Of a stretch of DNA of 64,000 nt, positions 1-8,035 are shown piece by piece (within the stretch, counting starts at the first letter, position 1; each line of letters begins with the position of its first letter). Under the pieces are notes generated by a model. It was not told the origin of the DNA. It was given only the letters and a program-made list of their open reading frames with translations, and did not search any database. Source of the DNA: Pyxidicoccus trucidator (GTDB lineage: Bacteria; Myxococcota; Myxococcia; Myxococcales; Myxococcaceae). The position numbers and the translations under genes are program-made. The stretch lies in contig NZ_JAAIXZ010000015.1 in NCBI RefSeq assembly GCF_010894435.1, positions 186,001 to 250,000 on the forward strand, in the 5' to 3' direction.

Positions 1-730
1 CGTCCAGGCCCAGCCCGCCGGTGTACTGGAACACCTTCTTCCTCAACTCCGGCATGCGCGGGTCGAACGACGCGTCCGCGCCGAACTCGAGGGCCCGCGC
101 GCGTGCCGCCTCGTTCGTGTCGAAGGCGAGGATGGGCGCCGCACCCACCATGCGCGCAATCTGCACCGCATGGACGCCCAGGCCCCCAATCCCCCACAGC
201 CCGATGGACTGCGCGGGGCGCAGCTGTGCGCGCTCCACCAGGCCCGCGTACGGCGTGGCCACGGCGTCCGCGAGGATGGCGGCCTGCTCGAAGGGCAGGT
301 GGTCGGGAATCGTGGACAGCGCGAAGTACGGCACGACGACGTACTCGGCCCAGGCGCCGTCGTAGTGGAAGCCCATGATTTGAAAGGCGAGGCACTCCTG
401 GAGCCGGCCGTTGGCGCACTTCACGCAGCGCCCGCACGGCCTGCCCCCGGCCATGGCGACGCGGTGCCCCGGCTCCCAGTGCGGCGGCACTCCGGGCCCC
501 ACCTCGTCGACGACGCCGGAGGCCTCGTGCCCCGGAGTCACCACGGGCAACGGGGACTTCAGCGAGCCGTCGAGGAGGTGCGCATCCGAGAGGCAGATGC
601 CACAGGCTTTCACCCGCACCCGCACCTCACCCGGGCCGGGCGTGGGCACCGGCACGTCCTGCACTGTCAGGGTCCGGGCGGCGGTATCGAAGCGCGCGGC
701 CCGCATCATCCGCTGGTGGGCACCACTCAT
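1..730 (-). CDS. Zinc-dependent alcohol dehydrogenase, C-terminus cut by window edge
   Basis: Medium-chain zinc alcohol dehydrogenase, expected to oxidise an alcohol with NAD(P)+ in the cytoplasm. Translating the minus strand from ATG at 730 gives 243 codons before the window ends. Cys43 (in ACGICLSD) and His68-Glu69 (in PGHEASG) fit the catalytic zinc site. A CGRCVKC cluster plus a further Cys fits the four-cysteine structural zinc lobe. GIGGLGVHA is the Rossmann nucleotide-binding turn. An AGGAGG-like ribosome site lies about 10 bases before the ATG. Roughly 100 C-terminal residues are missing. The substrate cannot be told from sequence. Confidence 0.9.
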   Translation of the reverse strand, partial: MSGAHQRMMRAARFDTAARTLTVQDVPVPTPGPGEVRVRVKACGICLSDAHLLDGSLKSPLPVVTPGHEASGVVDEVGPGVPPHWEPGHRVAMAGGRPCGRCVKCANGRLQECLAFQIMGFHYDGAWAEYVVVPYFALSTIPDHLPFEQAAILADAVATPYAGLVERAQLRPAQSIGLWGIGGLGVHAVQIARMVGAAPILAFDTNEAARARALEFGADASFDPRMPELRKKVFQYTGGLGLD

Positions 731-1057
731 GGTCAGCTCCTCCTGGCAGCAGCGTTCGTCCCCAGCGGGCGGGCGCCAACCGGCGATGGAGCGCGACGGG
801 AGCCGTCAGCCCGCCGAGCCCCGGGCAGGCCGGATGCTAGTAGCGTTCATGGAAGTCGTGGGCGAGGAACGCAGACGCGAGCGCTCAGCCTCGAACATCC
901 GCATCGCTGTTTCGCAGAGCGGAACCGACAACTGCAGCGGCGCTGGCCCCGCTCCTGGCTCCCGCGCGTGCGCTGTCAGGCGCCTGCTCGCAAGGAGGAC
1001 AGGCGGGCCTCAAGAGTGCGCCTGCCTGCCATGACCACCAGTGCATAGCGTGAGCGC
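731..1057. other. Gene-free stretch upstream of two divergent genes
   Basis: This 327-base interval separates the leftward dehydrogenase from the rightward Mpo1-like gene and should carry both promoters. The open frames crossing it have poor codon positions and extend antisense into the dehydrogenase, so I treat them as shadows. I saw no convincing promoter, hairpin or RNA gene. Confidence 0.5.
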
Positions 1058-1360
1058 ATGCTCGGCAACCGCACTTCGGAAGAGTGGATCTCGGAGTACT
1101 CGAAGAGCCACACGCACCCGGTCAACCGCTTCTGTCACACCGTGGGCATCCCGATGATTGCGTCCTCGGTGCCGTTGGCGGTGGCCTCACCCTTCGTCCC
1201 GGGGCTGTGGAAGCTGCCCACGGGGCTCTTCGTGGTGGGTTGGGTCTTCCAGTTCGCGGGCCACGCCTTCGAGCGCAAGCCACCCGAGTTCCTCAAGGAC
1301 TGGCGCTTCCTCTTCGTGGGCCTGCGGTGGTGGGCGGCGAAGGTGTCAGGCCGGGCCTGA
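1058..1360 (+). CDS. Mpo1-like (DUF962) small membrane protein
   Basis: A 100-residue protein of the DUF962/Mpo1-like family. The yeast member Mpo1 is an iron-dependent dioxygenase acting in alpha-oxidation of 2-hydroxy fatty acids. The diagnostic N-terminal block SHTHPVNRFCHTVGIP (residues 16-31) supplies clustered histidines. Two hydrophobic segments follow, around residues 32-50 and 53-70, and then GHAFERKPPEF near residue 70. Bacterial members are of similar size. The ribosome site before ATG 1058 is weak. The gene stands alone and its function in this organism is unknown; the family call is firm, the enzymatic role is inferred. Confidence 0.85.
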   Translation: MLGNRTSEEWISEYSKSHTHPVNRFCHTVGIPMIASSVPLAVASPFVPGLWKLPTGLFVVGWVFQFAGHAFERKPPEFLKDWRFLFVGLRWWAAKVSGRA

Positions 1361-1566
1361 CGCCGCTCGGAGCGAGACGATGAAGGGCCTGCGCACCTGG
1401 GTGTGCCGTGCGGTCAGGTCTTCCCCGAACCAACCTGCTGCGTCCCCGGTAGCGTGCGAAATGAAGGAATGGCTCAGGGTCCTGCCGCCGCCACGCGCTT
1501 TGCCCTATGCTTCACAGCCAGTCCTATCCCGTGTGTGCACGGGAGCCTTACGGAAAGTGGCCAGCC

Positions 1567-1866
1567 ATGGCGTGGTACGATTCTGAAGCGGAGTTCTTCG
1601 CGGCGATGGATAACGGGGAACTCTCTCTGCACGAGGTCAGCGGGTACCACACCCAGCGCGACCAGCAGCTCAACGCGAACGTAGGGACGTTCTTCGGCAT
1701 GAGCCGGGAGTACTCGGTCCGGACGAGCACCTTTGGCTCGACGGGCTACGTGCTGCACACCCATCAGGTCGGAAGCTTCATCTCCGCGGCCCACATCAAG
1801 GACGGCTCGTTCGGACGCATCACGTTCAGGTTCAACGACCTGCGCACCCTGGACAATCGCCTGTAG
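1567..1866 (+). CDS. Small hypothetical protein, 99 aa
   Basis: I do not recognise this protein. The ATG at 1567 is preferred because GGAAAG lies about 10 bases upstream; an in-frame start 60 bases earlier would add an unlikely Cys/Pro-containing leader. The product is soluble-looking, with an acidic N-terminus and a serine/threonine- and glycine-rich middle that could be beta structure. It has no signal peptide or membrane segment. Its next gene-like sequence is the leftward sigma remnant, whose end lies only 15 bases away, so the two are convergent. Confidence 0.55.
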   Translation: MAWYDSEAEFFAAMDNGELSLHEVSGYHTQRDQQLNANVGTFFGMSREYSVRTSTFGSTGYVLHTHQVGSFISAAHIKDGSFGRITFRFNDLRTLDNRL

Positions 1867-1881
1867 GCCCTGGCGCGATGC

Positions 1882-2316
1882 TCAACGCCGGCCCGCTCCA
1901 ATGCGCTCGAGCACGGCGGCCACCACCCGGTCACAGCGAGGGGCCTGGAAGGCGAAGGCCTCCTCCAACGGGTCGTCGAGTCGGGCCGCCAGCTGCTCGC
2001 GGACGAGCGTCTTGGCCCGGTGCAGCCGCGTCTTCACCACGGCCTCACTGACTGCCAGCGCCTCGGCGGTCTCCGCCGTGGACAGCTTCTCGACCTCCCG
2101 GAGCATGAAGATGGTGCGGTAGATGCCTGGCAACCCGTCGAGGGTCTGCTCCAGGTGCCGCGCCAGTTCGCGGCCGAAGGCACGTCGCTCCGGGTCGGGC
2201 TCGTTGTGCTCCAGGTGCTTCATGTCTTCCTCCCGGGTGCCATCGCCCCCGCCGCTGAGGGCGACCAGCCGGCCGCGGTGCCCCAGGCGCAGCGGGCCGC
2301 CGCGTCCATCGTGTCG
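1882..2316 (-). pseudogene. Truncated ECF-type sigma factor: region 4 only
   Basis: From ATG 2223 the frame encodes 113 residues that are only the C-terminal half of an ECF sigma factor. LDGLPGIYRTIFMLREVEKL followed by a helix-turn-helix (TAETAEALAVSEAVVKTRLHRA) is region 4, which contacts the -35 element. Region 2, needed for -10 binding and core contact, is absent. The same frame continues upstream of the ATG for about 31 codons to a TGA at 2317-2319, still reading like an interdomain linker (GRLVALSGGG). This suggests a gene whose 5' half was deleted. It could still be expressed as a region-4-only protein. No anti-sigma gene is beside it. Confidence 0.7.
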
Positions 2317-2326
2317 TCAGGGCGCT

Positions 2327-2860
2327 TCACATCCGCGAGAGAATCTCCGCCTTCTTCTGCTCGTACTCGCCCTGCGTGATGAGCTCGCCGTCCAGCATCG
2401 ACTGGAGGTCCTTCAAGGCCTTGACCGGGTCCGAGGGAGCCAGGGTTCTGGCCTCGGAATATCCAGCAGCCCCCGCGAGGAGGGCTTGGATGCTCTGGGG
2501 GCGCTGCTGCTCGACGGGCCCCAGGACGACGAACCGCTGTGGGTCGTTCGGGTCGACCTTCACCTTGAGGCGCATGCCGGGCTCCAGGATGAATGCCTTC
2601 CAATCATGTGCCCGGCTGCGGTGCTGCACCGTGTACGCGGGGCGGCCCGGCACCTTGAACTCCAGCAGGAAGTCGTAGACGTAACTCTTGTTGATCCGCA
2701 TCGACGTGCGCTCCATCCGGAGGATGGTGGCCTCGCCGGCTGTTCCGTGCTCGCGGAGGCGCTGCGTCTGCGCGTGCGAATAGAAGAAGTAACACGCCAC
2801 GCCGAGGCCGGCGATCAGCATGAGCAAGATGGGCGAGAGCATCAGGAATGACGCCAGCAT
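2327..2860 (-). CDS. Membrane protein with C-terminal SHOCT domain
   Basis: This 177-residue protein starts at ATG 2860, 7 bases after the rfbC stop, so it probably ends the rhamnose operon transcript. Residues 1-25 are hydrophobic (MLASFLMLSPILLMLIAGLG), a single anchor. The middle looks like a DUF3592-type beta domain (hydrophobic strands around YDFLLEFKVPGRPAYTVQHR). The last 32 residues, beginning DPVKALKDLQSMLDGELITQ, are a SHOCT motif, a short oligomerisation element often found at protein ends. A start 63 bases upstream would overlap rfbC and is less likely. The function is unknown. Confidence 0.75.
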   Translation of the reverse strand: MLASFLMLSPILLMLIAGLGVACYFFYSHAQTQRLREHGTAGEATILRMERTSMRINKSYVYDFLLEFKVPGRPAYTVQHRSRAHDWKAFILEPGMRLKVKVDPNDPQRFVVLGPVEQQRPQSIQALLAGAAGYSEARTLAPSDPVKALKDLQSMLDGELITQGEYEQKKAEILSRM

Positions 2861-2867
2861 GTGAAGC

Positions 2868-3419
2868 TCAGCCCCCGAACACCGGCAGCACCGGAGCATC
2901 CTTGAGCCGCGGTGCCCGAGCATCCTTCCCGGACAGCAGCGGCTCCGTCACCGGCCACGGAATCCCCAAATCCGGGTCATTCCACAGCACCCCACGCTCC
3001 GTCTCCGGCGCGTACAGCGTGGTGCACTTGTAGTGGAAGTCGGCGTACTCGCTCAGCACGCAGAAGCCGTGGGCAAACCCTGGCGGAATCCACAGCTGCC
3101 GCCGGTTCTCCGACGACAGCTCCACCGCCGACCACCTGCCGAACGTGGGCGAGCCGCGCCGCACGTCCACGGCCACGTCGTACACGGCGCCGGTGAGCAC
3201 CTGCACCAGCTTCCCCTGGGCCTGGGGCTCCTGGAAGTGCAGCCCGCGCAGGATGCCCTTCGCCGAGCGCGAGTAGTTGTCCTGCACGAAGGGCCCGGGG
3301 ATGCCCGCCTCCGCGTAGCGCTTCGCGTGGAACGTCTCCATGAAGAAGCCCCGGTCGTCGCCGAACACCTTCGGCTCCAACAGCAGCACCTCGGGCAGCT
3401 CCAGCGGGGTGACTTTCAC
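2868..3419 (-). CDS. rfbC: dTDP-4-dehydrorhamnose 3,5-epimerase
   Basis: RmlC/RfbC epimerises dTDP-4-keto-6-deoxyglucose at C3 and C5, the third step of dTDP-L-rhamnose synthesis. The 183-residue length is typical. [29 protein letters not shown] (catalytic His) and [20 protein letters not shown] are hallmark blocks of the cupin fold. The start is GTG at 3419, overlapping the rfbA stop in a GTGA arrangement, which implies translational coupling. It is fourth in rfbB-rfbD-rfbA-rfbC. Confidence 0.96.
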   Translation of the reverse strand: MKVTPLELPEVLLLEPKVFGDDRGFFMETFHAKRYAEAGIPGPFVQDNYSRSAKGILRGLHFQEPQAQGKLVQVLTGAVYDVAVDVRRGSPTFGRWSAVELSSENRRQLWIPPGFAHGFCVLSEYADFHYKCTTLYAPETERGVLWNDPDLGIPWPVTEPLLSGKDARAPRLKDAPVLPVFGG

Positions 3420-4297
3420 GACACCGCCCCCCGGTTCTCCGCGAGCGCGAGCAGGTACTGGCCGTACTCGTTCTTGCGCATCGGCTCCGCCAGCGTGACG
3501 AGCTGCTGCGAGTCGATGTAGCCCATGCGGAAGGCAATCTCCTCCGGGCAAGCCACCTTGAGCCCCTGCCGCCGCTCGATGATCTCGATGAAGTTGGACG
3601 CCTGCATCAGCGACTCGTGCGTGCCGGTATCCAGCCACGCGTAGCCACGCCCCATCAGCTCCACGTCCAGCTGCCCCCGGCGCAGGTACTCCGCGTTGAC
3701 GTCGGTGATCTCCAGCTCGCCGCGCTTGCTCGGCTTGAGGTTGGCGGCGATGTCGAGCACCTGGTTGTCGTAGAAGTACAGCCCGGTGACGGCATAGTTG
3801 GACTTCGGCTTCGCCGGCTTCTCCTCCAGGCTCACCGCGCGGTGGTTGGCGTCCAGCTCCACCACGCCGTACCGCTCCGGGTCCTTCACGTAGTAGCCGA
3901 ACACGGTGGCGCCGGTGGTCCGCTTCGCCGCGCGCTGGGCCATCTCCACCAGCCCGTGGCCGTAGAAGATGTTGTCACCCAGGACGAGCGACACGTTGTC
4001 CTGGCCCACGAAGTCGCGGCCGATGATGAACGCCTGGGCCAGCCCTTCCGGCTTCGGCTGCTCCGCGTAGCTGAAGCGCATGCCCCACTGCGCGCCGTCG
4101 GACAGCAGCTCGCGGAAGCGCGGCAGGTCCTGCGGGGTGGAGATGACCAGCACGTCGCGGATGCCCGCCAGCATCAGCGTGCTGAGCGGGTAGTAGATCA
4201 TCGGCTTGTCGTGCACGGGCAGCAGCTGCTTGCTGACCACGCGAGTCAGGGGGTACAGCCGCGTGCCCGAACCGCCGGCGAGAATGATGCCCTTCAT
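3416..4297 (-). CDS. rfbA: Glucose-1-phosphate thymidylyltransferase
   Basis: RmlA/RfbA couples glucose-1-phosphate to dTTP, the first step of dTDP-L-rhamnose synthesis. The N-terminal nucleotide-binding signature [16 protein letters not shown], then [18 protein letters not shown] and [10 protein letters not shown], are classic. Length is 293 residues, as expected. ATG 4297 is chosen because GAGG lies 5 bases before it; an in-frame GTG two codons upstream is possible. It lies between rfbD (15-base gap) and rfbC (4-base overlap). The product feeds rhamnose-containing surface glycans. Confidence 0.97.
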   Translation of the reverse strand: MKGIILAGGSGTRLYPLTRVVSKQLLPVHDKPMIYYPLSTLMLAGIRDVLVISTPQDLPRFRELLSDGAQWGMRFSYAEQPKPEGLAQAFIIGRDFVGQDNVSLVLGDNIFYGHGLVEMAQRAAKRTTGATVFGYYVKDPERYGVVELDANHRAVSLEEKPAKPKSNYAVTGLYFYDNQVLDIAANLKPSKRGELEITDVNAEYLRRGQLDVELMGRGYAWLDTGTHESLMQASNFIEIIERRQGLKVACPEEIAFRMGYIDSQQLVTLAEPMRKNEYGQYLLALAENRGAVS

Positions 4298-4312
4298 ATC
4301 CACCTCGGAAAG

Positions 4313-5215
4313 TCAGTGTCCCCGCGCGGCTCGCCACGCGGCGTGGAAGCGCGCCAGCGACTCGGCCAGCTCCATGGGTTGAACCGAAAGCTCGCGACGG
4401 GCCTTGTCCGTGCGCAGGCCGCTCTTCAGGGGGCGGGGGCTCGGCAGCTTCAGGTCCGCCATGCGCGTGGGGGCGATGAGCTTCGCGTCGAAGCCGAACA
4501 CCTCGCACAGCGCGAGGCCGAAGCCCACCCGGTCAATCACCGTCCCGCCGCACGTGTTCCACACGCCGCCCAGCCGCCGCTCACCCAGCTCCACCAGCAT
4601 GGCGGCCACGTTCTCCGCGAAGCTGGGGGACACCACCTGGTCCTCGAAGAGGCGCACCGGCCCGCCCTTCTCCAGCGACGTCACCAGCCACGCGCCGAAG
4701 TTCATGCGCCCTTCCACCGGCGGCCAGCCGTACACCACCGCCGTGCGGGCAATGGCGCACCCGGGCGCGAGCACCCGCGCGGCCTGCTCGCCCATGTGCT
4801 TCGTCACCGCGTAGACGCCGCGCGGGTTGGGCAGCGCGGCCTCGTCGTAGGGCCCCGCGTCGCCGTCGAAGACGTAGTCGGTGGACACGTGCACCAGGTG
4901 CGCCCCGGCCTTGCGAGCGCCCCGGGCCACCGCCGCGGCGGCGGTGACGTTGCCGGCGTAGGCGGCCTCCGGGTCCTTCTCGCAGGCGTCCACCTCCGTC
5001 ATGGAGGCGCAGTGGAGGATGACCTCGGGCGCCGCGGCCTCGATGGCGGACGCCACGTCCGCCTCGCGCGTCAGGTCCACGGCCACGTAGCCGTAGTCGC
5101 CGCCCGTGCGGCGAGCGCCCCGGCCCAGCCCCACCACCGTGTGCCCGCGCTGCTGGAGCAGCGTGCAGGCGCGGCTGCCGACCAGGCCGTTGGAGCCGGT
5201 GACGAGGAAGCGCAT
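4313..5215 (-). CDS. rfbD: dTDP-4-dehydrorhamnose reductase
   Basis: RmlD/RfbD reduces dTDP-4-keto-L-rhamnose to dTDP-L-rhamnose, the last step of the pathway. It has an N-terminal Rossmann TGSNGLVGS, the extended-SDR catalytic pair YAVTKHMGE, and the substrate-site HVSTDYVFDG typical of this reductase. Length is 300 residues, as usual. It starts 4 bases after the rfbB stop. Confidence 0.95.
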   Translation of the reverse strand: MRFLVTGSNGLVGSRACTLLQQRGHTVVGLGRGARRTGGDYGYVAVDLTREADVASAIEAAAPEVILHCASMTEVDACEKDPEAAYAGNVTAAAAVARGARKAGAHLVHVSTDYVFDGDAGPYDEAALPNPRGVYAVTKHMGEQAARVLAPGCAIARTAVVYGWPPVEGRMNFGAWLVTSLEKGGPVRLFEDQVVSPSFAENVAAMLVELGERRLGGVWNTCGGTVIDRVGFGLALCEVFGFDAKLIAPTRMADLKLPSPRPLKSGLRTDKARRELSVQPMELAESLARFHAAWRAARGH

Positions 5216-5219
5216 GGCG

Positions 5220-6245
5220 TCAGGCCTTCCCCTGCAGGCGCGAGCGGTACTGCGACTCGAAGTACTGCCGGTAGGCGCCGCTCATGACACGCTCCCACCA
5301 GGCGGGGTGGTCCACGAACCAGCGCACCGTCTCCGCCAGGCCCTGCTCGAAGGTGTGCGCGGGCGTCCAGCCCAGCTCGGTGCGCATCTTCGTCGGGTCG
5401 ATGGCGTAGCGCCGGTCATGTCCGGGGCGGTCCTTCACGTACTGGATGAGGGACTCCGGCTTGCCCACCAGCCCGAGGATGGCCTTCACAATCTCGATGT
5501 TGCGCCGCTCCGCCCCGCCGCCGATGTTGTAGACCTCGCCGGCCCGGCCCTTCTCCAGCGCCAGCAGCAGCGCCTGGCAGTGGTCCTCCACGTGGAGCCA
5601 GTCGCGCACGTTGCCACCGTCGCCATACACGGGCAGCGGCTTGTCGTGCAGCGCGTTCACCACCATGAGGGGGATGAGCTTCTCGGGGAACTGGTAGCGC
5701 CCGTAGTTGTTCGAGCAGCGCGTGACGACCACGTCCAGCTTGAAGGTGTGGTGGTACGCCAGGGCGATGAGGTCCGAGCTCGTCTTGCTGGCCGAGTACG
5801 GGCTGGACGGCTGCAGGGGCGACGTCTCGGTGAAGGCGCCGGTGGGGCCGAGGGAGCCGTAGACCTCGTCGGTGGACACCATGAGGAAGCGCTTCACGCC
5901 CCGGGCGCGGCTGGCCTCCAGCAGCTGCTGGGTGCCCAGCACGTTGGTGGTGACGAAGACCTCGGGGCCGAGGATGGAGCGGTCCACGTGGCTCTCGGCG
6001 GCCAGGTGCATCACCGCGTCGATGGAGTGCACCGCCATGAGGTGCTCGACGAGCTCGCGGTTGCCGATGTCGCCGCGCACGAAGACGTGCTGGGGGTCAC
6101 CCTCCAGCTCGGAGAGGTTCTCCAGATTCCCGGCGTACGTGAGCTTGTCGAGGTTGACCACCGTCCAACCCGGCCGCACACGGCGGAGGTACTTCACGAG
6201 GTTGGAGCCGATGAAGCCACAGCCGCCAGTCACCAGTACGTTCAT
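5220..6245 (-). CDS. rfbB: dTDP-glucose 4,6-dehydratase
   Basis: RmlB/RfbB converts dTDP-glucose to dTDP-4-keto-6-deoxyglucose using bound NAD+. The start at ATG 6245 gives 341 residues. The N-terminal TGGCGFIGSN binds NAD, VSTDEVYGSLG and YSASKTSSD carry the catalytic Asp-Glu and Tyr-Lys residues, and RCSNNYGRYQFPEKLIP is specific to this family. It is the first gene of the leftward rhamnose operon, transcribed away from the divergent glycosyltransferase at 6365. A longer reading frame upstream is not needed. Confidence 0.96.
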   Translation of the reverse strand: MNVLVTGGCGFIGSNLVKYLRRVRPGWTVVNLDKLTYAGNLENLSELEGDPQHVFVRGDIGNRELVEHLMAVHSIDAVMHLAAESHVDRSILGPEVFVTTNVLGTQQLLEASRARGVKRFLMVSTDEVYGSLGPTGAFTETSPLQPSSPYSASKTSSDLIALAYHHTFKLDVVVTRCSNNYGRYQFPEKLIPLMVVNALHDKPLPVYGDGGNVRDWLHVEDHCQALLLALEKGRAGEVYNIGGGAERRNIEIVKAILGLVGKPESLIQYVKDRPGHDRRYAIDPTKMRTELGWTPAHTFEQGLAETVRWFVDHPAWWERVMSGAYRQYFESQYRSRLQGKA

Positions 6246-6281
6246 GTCCCGCGAACCTTGGGTGCTCAGAGAGGGTGTCTG

Positions 6282-6308
6282 CGTATAAGAGGGGTTTCCT
6301 ACCGTCAA
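6282..6308 (-). promoter_or_regulatory. Candidate promoter of rfbBDAC
   Basis: On the minus strand TTGACG (6303-6308) is followed after 15 bases by TATACG (6282-6287). The spacing is shorter than the usual 16-18. Transcription would start near 6275, giving a 5' leader of about 30 bases before rfbB. Confidence 0.45.
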
Positions 6309-6310
6309 GG

Positions 6311-6346
6311 CGCCAGGGGCTCGGGCTTGTGTGCCCGCCCCTGGCG
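6311..6346. promoter_or_regulatory. Strong hairpin between divergent rfbB and glycosyltransferase
   Basis: An inverted repeat with a perfect 9-base outer stem (CGCCAGGGG, 6311-6319, with CCCCTGGCG, 6338-6346) and an inner 5-base stem (CGGGC with GCCCG) around a TTGTGT loop. It lies 18 bases before the GTG start at 6365, just upstream of the candidate rfbB promoter. It could be an operator or, in RNA, a leader structure masking the ribosome site of the rightward gene. It has no U-tract. Confidence 0.5.
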
Positions 6347-6364
6347 GCTGTAAGGGGACCGGGC

Positions 6365-8035
6365 GTGAGTGCTCAGCGAACCAGCTCCATCCACCAGGTC
6401 CTCCCCCGGCTCGCCTGGGGGGACGCGGTGGGCAACCAGGTGCGCTACCTCCAGGGGCTGCTGCGCCGCTGGGGCTACGTGTCGGAGATCTACGCGGAGA
6501 CGTGGGACGACGCCTGCAAGGACCAGGTGCGCCCGGTGCGTGACTACGCGCGCGAGGCGGGCCGGGACTCAATCCTGCTGGTGCACCACAGCTTCGAGTC
6601 GCGCCTGGTGCCGCTCATCACCCGGGCGCCCGGCCGGAAGGTGCTCGTCTACCACAACGTGACGCCTGCCCGGCTGTTCGAGGGGTTCGAGCGGAAGGTG
6701 GCCGCCGCGTGTGACGGCGCCCGTGACGAGCTGCTGGCGCTGCGGCCCCAGGTGGAGTGTGCCTTCGCCTACTCGCGCTTCAGCGCGGAGGAGCTGGTGG
6801 CGGCGGGGTACCGGAACGTCTCGGTGCTGCCCTTCGCCATCGACTGGACGGCGTTCGACACGGCGCCGGACCCGGTGCTCCAGGCGGAGCTGGGGGACGG
6901 CTGCGCCAACGTGCTCTTCGTGGGGCGCGCGGTGCCGAGCAAGAAGGTGGATGACGTGCTGCGCGTCTTCACCGCATACCAGCGGCTGTACCAGCCGAGG
7001 AGCCGGCTCGTGGTCGCCGGCTATCTGCACCGTGACGGCGCCTATGGGGCCTACCTGCACGGGCTGAAGGACGTGCTCGGCGCGGAGCAGGTGCGCTTCC
7101 TCGGGAGGGTGAGCGCGGCACAGCTCTCCGCGTGCTTCGCTACCGCGTCGGCGTACCTTTCCATGAGCCGGCACGAGGGCTTTGGCGTCCCGCTGCTGGA
7201 GGCCATGTACCGGGGCGTGCCGGTGGTGGCGTACGGGGCCGCGGCGGTGCCGGAGACGATGGGCGGCGCGGGGCTCGCGACGCTCTCGGACGACCCGGGC
7301 GACGTGGCGGAGCTGCTCGCGGTGCTGGAGCGGAGCCCGGCCCTGCGCGAGCAGGTCATCACCGCCCAGCGCGAGCGGCTGGCCACGCTGACCCAGGACG
7401 CCGTGGCCGAGCAGGTGCGGAAGGCCTTCCAGGGAGTGCTCTCCGGGGGCGCGGAAACGTCCCCTGCCCCGTCCCCGGCCGCCTCGGTGGAGCTGGTGTG
7501 CCCGGGCTTCACGCTGCGCCCTGACGACGCCATGTCCCGTCTCGCGCGGAGGATGGCGGAGCGGCTGCCGGGGGCTCGCATCCTTGCCCTCCGTCAACGG
7601 GGCGCGGAGCCCTCCCTGGGCCTGGGCCCCGAAGACGTGGGAGGAGTCCCGGTGTGGCACTTCACTCCGGACCAGCCGCCGCGACGTGAATCGGAGGCGC
7701 TGCCCGGGTCCTCGTCACTGGAGACGGTGGCGCGGGGCTCCCCGGCGTCGGTGCTGCTGCCCGGCTCCTCGTCGCTGGAGACTGCGGTGCGAGTCTCCTC
7801 GGCGCCGGTGGTGCTGCTGGGTACGGACACGCTCGCCGCGCAGGCAGTGCTGCCCCACGTGAAGGAGCGGGCCTGGGGGGTGTACGAGGCCTCGCTTCCC
7901 GGGTCGCTCCTCGAACCTGCACGGCAGCAACTGGGCCGGCGGATGGTGATGCTGGACGCGTCGAGTCCCGACGATGCCCTGCGGGCGATGCTGAGCGCCC
8001 TGCCCTCTACAGCTGGAGGTTCCCGTGCGACCTGA
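6365..8035 (+). CDS. Glycosyltransferase family 4 with extra C-terminal domain
   Basis: A 556-residue cytoplasmic glycosyltransferase starting at GTG 6365, preceded by AAGGGG. Residues about 1-370 form a GT-B fold of the GT4 family: NVLFVGRAVPSKKVDDVL, then SMSRHEGFGVPLLEAMYRGVPVVA, the EX7E-type donor-sugar site. A Pro/Ser linker and a second C-terminal segment of about 180 residues follow, holding a 19-residue tandem duplication. That segment is not recognised. The gene overlaps the next by 11 bases. It probably adds a sugar during O-antigen or other surface-glycan assembly; donor and acceptor are unknown. Confidence 0.88.
   Translation: MSAQRTSSIHQVLPRLAWGDAVGNQVRYLQGLLRRWGYVSEIYAETWDDACKDQVRPVRDYAREAGRDSILLVHHSFESRLVPLITRAPGRKVLVYHNVTPARLFEGFERKVAAACDGARDELLALRPQVECAFAYSRFSAEELVAAGYRNVSVLPFAIDWTAFDTAPDPVLQAELGDGCANVLFVGRAVPSKKVDDVLRVFTAYQRLYQPRSRLVVAGYLHRDGAYGAYLHGLKDVLGAEQVRFLGRVSAAQLSACFATASAYLSMSRHEGFGVPLLEAMYRGVPVVAYGAAAVPETMGGAGLATLSDDPGDVAELLAVLERSPALREQVITAQRERLATLTQDAVAEQVRKAFQGVLSGGAETSPAPSPAASVELVCPGFTLRPDDAMSRLARRMAERLPGARILALRQRGAEPSLGLGPEDVGGVPVWHFTPDQPPRRESEALPGSSSLETVARGSPASVLLPGSSSLETAVRVSSAPVVLLGTDTLAAQAVLPHVKERAWGVYEASLPGSLLEPARQQLGRRMVMLDASSPDDALRAMLSALPSTAGGSRAT
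7700..7813 (+). repeat. 57-bp tandem duplication inside glycosyltransferase
   Basis: Two adjacent 57-base units (7700-7756 and 7757-7813) each encode a diverged 19-residue unit beginning LPGSSSLET. They lie in the unrecognised C-terminal part of the glycosyltransferase. The reading frame is kept. Confidence 0.75.

Noticed and set aside
3617-5287. 556-codon open frame on the plus strand
   Set aside because: Antisense to rfbA and rfbD, both unmistakable enzymes.
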